Assembly: GCA_016292445.1 (NCBI GenBank)
Contig: JAEDIN010000009.1
Span: 1-34,191, forward strand
Length of the DNA stretch: 34,191 nt
Direction of reading: 5' to 3'
Origin: Oscillospiraceae bacterium
GTDB taxonomy: Bacteria > Bacillota > Clostridia > Oscillospirales > Oscillospiraceae
In this document: positions 15,845 through 22,549 of the stretch, piece after piece
How the letters are laid out: the number at the start of each line of letters is the position of its first letter
How positions within the stretch are numbered: position 1 is the first letter of the stretch
Notes under the pieces: model-generated
What the model saw: only the letters and a program-made list of their open reading frames with translations
What the model was told of the DNA's origin: nothing
The model's database searches: none
Program-made: the position numbers and the translations under genes

Positions 15845-16666
15845 ATGAGCGAATGTACACATGATTGCTCAAGCTGCAGTGAAAATTGCAGCGAACGGGA
15901 GCAGGACCTCAGCGCAAAGCTCAATCCTGCATCGAGCGTTAAAAAGGTCATTGCCGTTGTCAGCGGCAAGGGCGGCGTAGGCAAATCTCTTGTAACCAGC
16001 ATGATGGCGACCGAGATGCAGCGCAGAGGCCATCAGGCGGCAGTGCTTGACGCGGATGTCACCGGCCCCTCAATTCCGAAGGCTTTCGGTATCCATGAGC
16101 ACGCAAGAGGCACCGAGGAGATGCTGATACCCTGCTATTCAAACAAGGGAACTCAGATAATGTCCATTAACCTTATTCTCGACAATGAGACCGACCCTGT
16201 TGTATGGCGCGGTCCTGTCATTGCGGGTGTTGTCACCCAGTTCTGGAGCGATGTTTACTGGAACAATGTTGACTATATGTTTGTCGATATGCCTCCCGGA
16301 ACGGGCGATGTTCCCCTCACGGTGTTCCAGTCTCTGCCCGTTGACGGTATTATTATCGTAACATCTCCGCAGGAGCTTGTCTCGATGATAGTTGCCAAGG
16401 CAGTCAACATGGCAAAGATGATGAATATTCCCGTGCTCGGCATAGTTGAGAATATGTCCTACTATAAGTGCCCCGACTGCGGCAAGGAGCACGAGCTGTT
16501 CGGCGCGAGCAAGGTCGCAAAGGTAGCTGAGGAGTTCGGCATCAAGCACTATGCCCGTATGCCCATTGACCCCGTTGTTGCAACGATGGTCGATGCCGGC
16601 GAGATTGAAAGTGTTGACACCGCTGCTCTTACCGAGCTTGCGGATTTCATAGAAAAAGGAGAATAA
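15845..16666 (+). CDS. mrp: Mrp/NBP35 family iron-sulfur carrier P-loop ATPase
   Basis: This 273-residue protein has the deviant Walker A GKGGVGKS (41-48), the switch segment DVTGPSIPKAFG, Walker B-like YMFVDMPPGTGDVP, and a CxxC in YYKCPDCGKEHELFG that holds the bridging [4Fe-4S] cluster in the dimer. The N terminus adds four cysteines (C4, C8, C11, C15), like the ferredoxin-type tail of NBP35. It probably binds and delivers Fe-S clusters in the cytoplasm. GGAGACAG precedes the ATG. The NifX-like gene follows after 3 bases, so the two are made together. Confidence 0.92.
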   Translation: MSECTHDCSSCSENCSEREQDLSAKLNPASSVKKVIAVVSGKGGVGKSLVTSMMATEMQRRGHQAAVLDADVTGPSIPKAFGIHEHARGTEEMLIPCYSNKGTQIMSINLILDNETDPVVWRGPVIAGVVTQFWSDVYWNNVDYMFVDMPPGTGDVPLTVFQSLPVDGIIIVTSPQELVSMIVAKAVNMAKMMNIPVLGIVENMSYYKCPDCGKEHELFGASKVAKVAEEFGIKHYARMPIDPVVATMVDAGEIESVDTAALTELADFIEKGE

Positions 16667-16669
16667 ATA

Positions 16670-17098
16670 ATGGTTATTGCAGTATCTTACAAAGACGGCG
16701 AAATTTTTGAGCATTTCGGCCATGCGGAATACTTCGCAATTTATAACACCAACGCTGACCAGACCGAGATCACCGAGAAGAAGTTGGTCGAGGTCAAGGA
16801 AACCGGCCATCAGGCAGTTGCAGACCTTATGGATTCCTGCGGCGTCGATGTAGTCATCGTCGGTCAGATCGGCACAAGCGCTCGCCAGGCGCTTGCCGAG
16901 TACGGTATAGTAGCATTTGCCGGCTTCTGCGGTAATGCTGATGATGCTGCCGAGCTCATGATGCACGGTCAGCTCCCGTTCCTCTCCGATGAGGGCGGCT
17001 GCGGCGGCGGATGCAGCGGATGCCACGGTCATGATGACGGCGGCTGCGGCTGCGGAGGTCACGACGACGAGGGCGGCTGCGGCTGCGGTTGCCACTAA
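16670..17098 (+). CDS. NifX/NifB-type FeMo-cofactor-binding domain protein with Cys/His/Gly-rich tail
   Basis: This 142-residue protein has an N-terminal domain (1 to about 105) of the dinitrogenase iron-molybdenum cofactor family: MVIAVSYKDGEIFEHFGHAE, then VDVVIVGQIG and GIVAFAG. The final 34 residues are almost only Gly, Cys, His and Asp, with eight cysteines (C111, C115, C118, C126, C128, C137, C139, C141) and four histidines. No nitrogenase genes are present, so the protein more likely handles another Fe-S or metal centre with Mrp, 3 bases upstream. AAAGGAG precedes the ATG. A strong terminator follows. Confidence 0.85.
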   Translation: MVIAVSYKDGEIFEHFGHAEYFAIYNTNADQTEITEKKLVEVKETGHQAVADLMDSCGVDVVIVGQIGTSARQALAEYGIVAFAGFCGNADDAAELMMHGQLPFLSDEGGCGGGCSGCHGHDDGGCGCGGHDDEGGCGCGCH

Positions 17099-17106
17099 GT
17101 AAAAAC

Positions 17107-17141
17107 AAAAATTCTCTGTGCTTTTGCACAGAGAATTTTTT
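17107..17141. terminator. Bidirectional terminator between the NifX-like and EEP genes
   Basis: A perfect 15-bp stem, AAAAATTCTCTGTGC (17107-17121) with GCACAGAGAATTTTT (17126-17140), has a TTTT loop. It lies between two convergent genes and has T-runs for both. Confidence 0.88.
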
Positions 17142-17150
17142 CTGTCTAAA

Positions 17151-18221
17151 TCAGTATTTCAGTGTGACCTCAAGTCTCACAGGGTTGTGGTCTGAGTAAG
17201 TAAAGCCCTCATCAAGAGTATTGACGGAATTCAGTTTGACATTCGGGGAAAGAATAAAGCCGTCGATAACATAGTATTGCGTGTCGTCGGCATCATCCGG
17301 ATCATAGGCCTGATTGAGCAGGCGGCAGGTCGGAGTCTGAGTATCGTATGCAAGTGTCCAGCCCTCGGGCATGATATCCTCGGAGATTATGCCGGGCTCC
17401 CAAAGGTCGGTATGTTCGTTAGGATATTTGTCGAGACCGCCGGGGAAAATCTGATTGAAGTCGCCGCCGGCGATGACATAGTTGCCCTTTTCGTATTCCG
17501 CCTGAATGAACTCACGAAGCTGCTTGGTCTGGGCTATTTTGCCCTCACCGTCGTCATATGCCTCAAGGTGCAGATTTACTATGACGAGCTGCTTATCTGA
17601 ATCCTGAACGGGCATATAGCTTACGAGCAGGCAGCGTTTCAGGTTAGCCGTGCTGACAGGCCAGCTGAAGGGGCAGGGGAGCGATATACGGTCTGCATGG
17701 TCTATCTCATACAGTGAAGTCGTGAGCAGACCGCTGTTGACCTTGCCGATAGGCGGCAGGGGGAAGGGAACATAGGGGCAGGAATAGTTCATTGCGTAGG
17801 TACTGTTGTATATCCCGAGATACTGGCACTCATCAATGCCGTATGTACGGCCGGAATCCTTGTCAACTTCCTGAAGCATGAAAATAGAAGCGGAGCTATC
17901 ATCCTCAAACAGCGTCTTATATACGCCGACAAGGTTAGAAGTGACACCGTCACGGTCATAGGAAACGACATCCTCGCCGCCGTCCATGAAGAAGTCCGCG
18001 TTTTTGCCCAGACCGCCGTAGCCGATGTTCCAGCTTACAACGGAAATGGTTTGCCCCTCATAGGGTGAAATCTTTCCGACCCTCGAATTAACTTCAATAT
18101 CAACATTGGTAACAGGTTCGGGTTTGAACTCGTTTATGCTCAACCAAAGGACAAAACCGGCAACCAGCAGAAGAATAATACCTATAATTATAAGCAGTAT
18201 CTTCGACAATTTTTTAATCAC
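17151..18221 (-). CDS. Membrane-anchored endonuclease/exonuclease/phosphatase family protein
   Basis: I choose the GTG at 18221, which has GAGGTGAGG 3-11 bases upstream, giving 356 residues beginning MIKKLSKILL. One membrane helix (about 5-27) places the catalytic domain outside. The EEP fold motifs are complete: SWNIGYGG (metal and substrate Asn), MLQEVDKDSG (catalytic Glu), VIVNLHLEAYDDG, IAGGDFNQ (Asp and Asn), and a final YSDHNPVRLEV (Asp-His). It should hydrolyse phosphodiester or phosphomonoester bonds in a Mg-dependent way; the secreted location suggests extracellular nucleic acid, lipid head groups or another phosphoester. The gene is alone between terminator 17107-17141 and the glyA promoter. 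Confidence 0.85.
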   Translation of the reverse strand: MIKKLSKILLIIIGIILLLVAGFVLWLSINEFKPEPVTNVDIEVNSRVGKISPYEGQTISVVSWNIGYGGLGKNADFFMDGGEDVVSYDRDGVTSNLVGVYKTLFEDDSSASIFMLQEVDKDSGRTYGIDECQYLGIYNSTYAMNYSCPYVPFPLPPIGKVNSGLLTTSLYEIDHADRISLPCPFSWPVSTANLKRCLLVSYMPVQDSDKQLVIVNLHLEAYDDGEGKIAQTKQLREFIQAEYEKGNYVIAGGDFNQIFPGGLDKYPNEHTDLWEPGIISEDIMPEGWTLAYDTQTPTCRLLNQAYDPDDADDTQYYVIDGFILSPNVKLNSVNTLDEGFTYSDHNPVRLEVTLKY

Positions 18222-18310
18222 TTGCCTCACCTCATTTAAGCATATTATCACAGAGCAGTGCGCCGTTCAAGTTTATTAGGTCAAAAAAGCTAAAAAAAGG
18301 TCAAATCTGC

Positions 18311-18339
18311 TTGCTATGATGCAATATTTAGCGTATAAT
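18311..18339 (+). promoter_or_regulatory. Promoter of glyA
   Basis: TTGCTA (18311-18316), 17 bases, TATAAT (18334-18339), about 30 bases before the glyA ATG. The short leader has no room for a riboswitch. Confidence 0.65.
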
Positions 18340-18370
18340 CAACAAGAAATACTATATGTGGAGGTCTAAT

Positions 18371-19612
18371 ATGAGCTACGAATTTATAAAGAATTTTGAT
18401 ACAGAGCTTTATGACGCGATGGAAAATGAGCTCCGGCGTCAGCGTGACCACATCGAGCTTATAGCATCCGAAAACTTCACAAGCCGTGCCGTTATGCAGG
18501 CAATGGGCAGCCATCTGACCAACAAATATGCCGAGGGTTATCCCGGTGCAAGATATTACGGCGGATGCGAATATGTCGATATAGTCGAGCAGCTTGCCAT
18601 TGACAGGGCTAAGGAACTTTTCGGTGCTGAGCACGCAAATGTTCAGCCTCACTCCGGCTCACAGGCAAATGTTGCCGTTTATCTTGCACTGCTTAAGCCC
18701 GGCGATACCATACTCGGCATGGATCTCAGCCACGGTGGTCATCTGACCCACGGCTCAAGGGCCTCTATTTCGGGTAAATACTTCAACTCCTGCTTCTATG
18801 GTGTTGATCCGGAAACCGAGCGCATTGACTACGAAAAGGCAATGCAGATAGCCGGTGAGTGCAAGCCCAAGCTCATAATTGCAGGCGCAAGCGCATATTC
18901 CCGCTTTATCGACTTTGCCAAAATGCGCGAGATTGCCGATGAGGTAGGCGCATATCTGATGGTTGACATGGCTCATATCGGCGGCCTTGTCGCGGCGGGC
19001 GTTCACCCCAGTCCCGTGCCTTATGCCGATGTTGTGACCAGCACCACGCACAAGACACTCAGAGGTCCTCGCGGTGCAATAATCCTATGCAAGGATGAGC
19101 TTAAAAAGAAGATAAACAGCGCAGTGTTCCCCGGAACTCAGGGCGGACCTCTTATGCACATCATTGCCGGTAAGGCGGTGTGCTTCAAGGAGGCGATGAG
19201 TGAGGAGTTTAAGGCATATCAGACTCAGGTGGTCAAAAACGCCGCAGTTCTGGCAGATACCCTTTCCAAGGGCGGTATTCGTCTTGTTTCGGGCGGCACT
19301 GACAATCATCTCATCCTTGCCGATACCATGAGTCTGGGCAGAACCGGCATGGAGGTTCAGGAACTGCTTGACGCTGCCCATATCACCGCAAACAAGAACT
19401 CTATACCCTTTGACAAGCAGTCGGTCAAGCTCACCAGCGGTATGCGCTTCGGCACTCCTGCCGCGACCACGAGAGGCATGGCTGAGGTCGAGATGGTCGA
19501 GATAGGCAACATGATAGTCAAGCTCATAAACGAGGGTGACGCAGCGGTAGCGGATGTAAAGAGCCGCGTCATCGAGCTTTGCGATAAGTTCCCGCTTTAT
19601 CCCGGACTGTAA
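18371..19612 (+). CDS. glyA: Serine hydroxymethyltransferase
   Basis: The ATG at 18371 follows GGAGG at 18360-18364, so the frame's five extra codons upstream are not used. The 413-residue PLP enzyme interconverts serine and glycine with tetrahydrofolate and feeds one-carbon metabolism. Visible landmarks are IELIASENFTSRAV near the start, NVQPHSGSQAN (90-100), VDMAHIGGLVAAG (198-210) and the PLP-binding lysine K228 in TSTTHKTLRGPRG. Length and motifs are typical. The stop codon overlaps the next start (TAATG), coupling it to rarD. Confidence 0.97.
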   Translation: MSYEFIKNFDTELYDAMENELRRQRDHIELIASENFTSRAVMQAMGSHLTNKYAEGYPGARYYGGCEYVDIVEQLAIDRAKELFGAEHANVQPHSGSQANVAVYLALLKPGDTILGMDLSHGGHLTHGSRASISGKYFNSCFYGVDPETERIDYEKAMQIAGECKPKLIIAGASAYSRFIDFAKMREIADEVGAYLMVDMAHIGGLVAAGVHPSPVPYADVVTSTTHKTLRGPRGAIILCKDELKKKINSAVFPGTQGGPLMHIIAGKAVCFKEAMSEEFKAYQTQVVKNAAVLADTLSKGGIRLVSGGTDNHLILADTMSLGRTGMEVQELLDAAHITANKNSIPFDKQSVKLTSGMRFGTPAATTRGMAEVEMVEIGNMIVKLINEGDAAVADVKSRVIELCDKFPLYPGL

Positions 19613-20484
19613 TGAATAGATCAAGTCTTAGCGTACTGGGCTGCTATGTTCTGTGGGGATTGCTGCCGATATTCTGGAAGCTGCTTGCAAATGTCGATTC
19701 GGTATATGTTCTTGCCCAAAGAGTGCTGTTTTCGTGCATCTTCTGTCTTGCAATCATTTTGCTTAAGAAGAATGGCAGCAGCGTAAAGAATATACTCAAA
19801 AGCAAAACCGAACGCCGTAGGTACTTCGTTTGCGGTATTCTCATTTCGATAAACTGGGGAGTATATATTCTTACCATTGCAATGGGAAAAATACTTGAGG
19901 CAAGCCTTGCGTATTATATGAATCCGCTGTTTTCCGTCGTCATCGGCGCACTGATTTTTAAGGAAAAGCTCTCTGCCTTTCAGTGGGTCTCTGTGGGGCT
20001 TGCCTTTGTCGGGGTTATGATATCGGTCATAGCCTACGGTAATGTGCCGTATCTTGCGATTATAATCGGTCTGTCGTTTGCTCTCTACGGTGCAATGAAG
20101 AAAACAATCAAGGCAGAAAGCGAGGTTTCCATTTGCATGGAGACGATGTCTGTTCTGCCCTTGGCACTTGTTTTCATTGCTTATGCTCAGGCATCCGGCT
20201 ACACCTCCTTCAGTTCACTCAGCACGACGGAGATGCTGCTTTTAATTGCATCGGGTCCGGTTACATCGATACCGCTCATGCTCTTTGCAAAGGGCATCAA
20301 GGAAACGAGTATCACAACCTCGGGAATACTAATGTATGTCAATCCCACACTGCAATTACTTGTGGGCGTGCTGATCTATAATGAAGTCTTCACTAAAATG
20401 AACGCGATTACTTTTGCCTTTGTGTGGGCAGCGGTCATTCTGTTTGTTCTTGACAGTCTGAATAAACATAAAGTAAAAGCGTAA
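19612..20484 (+). CDS. rarD: RarD-type EamA/DMT family transporter
   Basis: This 290-residue inner-membrane protein has about ten helices in two EamA repeats. The N-terminal pattern GCYVLWGLLPIFWKLL and QRVLFSCIF are typical of RarD, as are ILISINWGVYI and SLAYYMNPLFSVVIGALIFKEK written across residues 85-120. RarD proteins belong to the drug/metabolite transporter superfamily; many EamA proteins export amino acids or metabolites, but no substrate can be read here. The start overlaps the glyA stop by one base. Confidence 0.88.
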   Translation: MNRSSLSVLGCYVLWGLLPIFWKLLANVDSVYVLAQRVLFSCIFCLAIILLKKNGSSVKNILKSKTERRRYFVCGILISINWGVYILTIAMGKILEASLAYYMNPLFSVVIGALIFKEKLSAFQWVSVGLAFVGVMISVIAYGNVPYLAIIIGLSFALYGAMKKTIKAESEVSICMETMSVLPLALVFIAYAQASGYTSFSSLSTTEMLLLIASGPVTSIPLMLFAKGIKETSITTSGILMYVNPTLQLLVGVLIYNEVFTKMNAITFAFVWAAVILFVLDSLNKHKVKA

Positions 20485-20521
20485 AAAACAGGCAATGCAG
20501 TTCAACTGCATTGCCTGTTTT
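20485..20521. terminator. Bidirectional terminator between rarD and ridA
   Basis: AAAACAGGCAATGCAG (20485-20500) and CTGCATTGCCTGTTTT (20506-20521) form a perfect 16-bp stem with a TTCAA loop directly after the rarD stop and 12 bases from the ridA stop. Confidence 0.88.
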
Positions 20522-20533
20522 CTCTGCTCATAA

Positions 20534-20905
20534 TTACAGCTCTGCGATGACCTCGCACTCGACGAGAACATCCTTGGGAAGTCTTGCAACCTCAACGCAG
20601 GAACGCGCAGGGAAGGGCTCGGTGAAATACTGGGCGTAGATGCCGTTAACAGTGCCGAAATCGTTCATGTCTTTGATGAAAACGGTAGTCTTTACGACCT
20701 TGGACATATCGGAGCCTGCAGCCTTGAGAAGCTCGGAAAGGTTTTTAAACACCTGATGTGCCTGAGCCTCAACACCGACGGCAACTTCGCCGGTCTCGGG
20801 GATAATGCCGACCTGACCGGAAGTGTAGACCATGTTGCCGACTATCTGAGCCTGTGAATAAGGACCGATAGCAGCGGGAGCTTTAGTTGTAGAAACGGTT
20901 TTCAT
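20534..20905 (-). CDS. ridA: RidA family enamine/imine deaminase
   Basis: The ATG at 20905 has GGAGG 8 bases upstream; the in-frame ATG five codons earlier lacks a site of its own and starts right at the ilvA stop. The product is 123 residues, normal for RidA. It shows the conserved IGPYSQAQIVGNMVYTSGQ segment, the active-site Arg in PFPARSCVEVARLP, and a final LVECEVIAEL. RidA hydrolyses the reactive enamines and imines released by PLP dehydratases. Here it directly follows threonine ammonia-lyase by 15 bases, the classic source of its substrate. Confidence 0.93.
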   Translation of the reverse strand: MKTVSTTKAPAAIGPYSQAQIVGNMVYTSGQVGIIPETGEVAVGVEAQAHQVFKNLSELLKAAGSDMSKVVKTTVFIKDMNDFGTVNGIYAQYFTEPFPARSCVEVARLPKDVLVECEVIAEL

Positions 20906-20920
20906 TTTATTATCCTCCAT

Positions 20921-22129
20921 TTAGTTAATGTTTACTGTGTATCCGAGCTTCTCAAGAGAACTGACAACTGACTTGCCATGCTCGATTCCACCGACTTCAC
21001 AAGTGATCTGGACATTTGTTTCATTAGGATTTAGAGCAGTGCTCAATCTGTCGTGGACAACGGAGATAATGTTTGCGCCCAGACCGGCAATATGATTGAG
21101 CAAATGGCTGAGACTGCCGGGCTTATCAAGAAGAGTTACGCTGAATCTCAGGCGGCGGTGACGGGCAACAAGACCCTGCTCGATGATGCACTGAATGAAG
21201 CTTACATCAATGTTGCCGCCGGAAAGCAGGCAAACGACGCGCTTGCCCTTGACATCGACTCTGCCCTTCAATACTGCGGCAACAGGAGTTGCACCGGAGG
21301 GCTCGACTATCTGCTTGCAGCGCTCCATGAGCAGAAGTATCGCTTCGGATATCTCGTTATCATTAACGGTAACGACATCGTCAACATAGCGGTTGATAAG
21401 CTCAACGGTAATGTCGCCGGGGCTTTTCACAGCAATGCCGTCTGCAATCGTCGAAACTGTCTGCGTCGATATGTATTTTTTAGCCTTAAAAGACTGAGCT
21501 ATAGCGTCAGCACCCTCTGCCTGAACGCCAATCACTTCAATTCGGGGATTTATCTGCTTTACGCAGGCTGCAACACCCGCAAGCAGACCACCGCCGCCTG
21601 CCGGTACAACGATCATATCGACCGTGGGCAGGTCTCCGACTATCTCAAGACCGAGAGTACCCTGGCCGGCGATAACATCGAGGTCATTGTAAGGATGGAG
21701 GAAGGTGGCATTTTCCTTCTCGCAGATTTCGCAAGCTGCCTTGTAAGCGTCGTCGTAGCAGTCACCGGCAAGAACGACTTTAGCACCGTAGCCCTCGGTA
21801 GCCTGCACCTTGGCGATGGGTGCGGTCTTGGGCATAACGATGGTTGCCGGAATACCGAACTTTCTTGCAGCACAGGCAACACCCTGAGCATGGTTTCCGG
21901 CAGAGGAGGCGACAACGGAGCTTACGCCGCCGTTTTCCATCAGTGAGGCAATCTTATTGCTTGCACCTCTGATTTTAAAAGAGCCGGTTTTTTGGCGGTT
22001 TTCGCACTTGAGATAAATGCTTCCTCCGGTCATATCTGAAAAGGTAGAGGATAGATCGAGCTCGGTGTGATGCAGCATGGGAGCGAGCCTTTTTGCCGCA
22101 AGTTCAAAATTGCTAAGTGGCAGATCCAC
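20921..22129 (-). CDS. ilvA: Threonine ammonia-lyase with C-terminal ACT domain
   Basis: The GTG at 22129 has GAGGTG 7 bases upstream and gives the family-typical start MDLPLSNFELAAKRL and 402 residues; the frame extends to 22186 without a site. It is a PLP enzyme that deaminates threonine to 2-oxobutanoate. The PLP lysine is K52 in KTGSFKIRGA, the phosphate-binding glycine loop is GGGGLLAG (178-185), and SSAGNHAQGVA is the substrate loop. Residues from about 325 form one ACT domain (LDKPGSLSHLLNHIAGLGAN). That fits the medium-length, single-ACT class; whether it serves isoleucine synthesis or threonine breakdown is open. ridA follows in the same operon. Confidence 0.94.
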   Translation of the reverse strand: MDLPLSNFELAAKRLAPMLHHTELDLSSTFSDMTGGSIYLKCENRQKTGSFKIRGASNKIASLMENGGVSSVVASSAGNHAQGVACAARKFGIPATIVMPKTAPIAKVQATEGYGAKVVLAGDCYDDAYKAACEICEKENATFLHPYNDLDVIAGQGTLGLEIVGDLPTVDMIVVPAGGGGLLAGVAACVKQINPRIEVIGVQAEGADAIAQSFKAKKYISTQTVSTIADGIAVKSPGDITVELINRYVDDVVTVNDNEISEAILLLMERCKQIVEPSGATPVAAVLKGRVDVKGKRVVCLLSGGNIDVSFIQCIIEQGLVARHRRLRFSVTLLDKPGSLSHLLNHIAGLGANIISVVHDRLSTALNPNETNVQITCEVGGIEHGKSVVSSLEKLGYTVNIN

Positions 22130-22164
22130 GGTTAACACCTCGTTTGAAAAAATTTTGTATGAAA

Positions 22165-22193
22165 ATTTTACCGCATTAATACTCAAAACGCAA
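22165..22193 (-). promoter_or_regulatory. Probable promoter of ilvA-ridA
   Basis: The minus strand reads TTGCGT (22193-22188), 17 bases, TAAAAT (22170-22165), with the start of transcription about 30 bases before the GTG. The -35 is weak. Confidence 0.4.
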
Positions 22194-22289
22194 TAGCTTT
22201 AGAGCAAAAATGTCTATGTAGCGGCAACAAAAATGCTATATGTCCTCATCAAGAGAACATTAGCTTTTCACTGCCGCACACTTGCAATG

Positions 22290-22478
22290 TCAACCGATCG
22301 TGCTTATGTTTCTGACATAATTTCTCATCTCATCACGGGATTTAATGCCGTGGGAGCCGTCTATTATTTTTTGCTGCTTATCGGCATCAAGTCCTGAAAA
22401 ATAGAAGAATGCATCGGCGTTTTGCATGAGTGCCATTCCGAGACCAAGGGGAATATCTCTGCCGTTTTTAGAGTTCAT
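22290..22478 (-). CDS. Small protein of unknown function (62 residues)
   Basis: The ATG at 22478 has GAGGTGAA 4-11 bases upstream. The product, MNSKNGRDIPLGLGMALMQN followed by ADAFFYFSGLDADKQQKIID and a short tail, is soluble and helical, with a pattern (two helices, IKSRDEMRNYVRNI at the end) that looks like a conserved small clostridial family rather than a random frame. I assign no function. It lies 35 bases past the terminator of the lipoprotein gene; no clear promoter of its own was found, so read-through expression is possible. Confidence 0.65.
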   Translation of the reverse strand: MNSKNGRDIPLGLGMALMQNADAFFYFSGLDADKQQKIIDGSHGIKSRDEMRNYVRNISTIG

Positions 22479-22512
22479 TTTGTTCACCTCAGAAATAGCA
22501 TTTGCAAAATGA

Positions 22513-22546
22513 ATAAAAAAATACGGTGTGCTTTTGCACACCGTAT
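22513..22546 (-). terminator. Terminator of the lipoprotein gene
   Basis: The minus strand forms ATACGGTGTGC-AAAA-GCACACCGTAT (22546-22521), followed by seven T residues. Confidence 0.85.
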
Positions 22547-22549
22547 TGC

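Noticed and set aside
16139..17095. 318-residue minus-strand open frame
   Set aside because: It lies antisense to mrp and the NifX-like gene, has an Ala-rich low-complexity start, and has no ribosome site.
16670..17098. Evidence for nitrogen fixation
   Set aside because: The NifX/NifB-type domain is common in non-fixing anaerobes, and no nif genes are present.
21053..21946. 297-residue plus-strand open frame
   Set aside because: It is the antisense shadow of ilvA, whose motifs and ribosome site are clear.
22130..22289. T-box or other riboswitch before ilvA
   Set aside because: The likely leader is only about 30 bases and no T-box sequence or specifier stem is seen.
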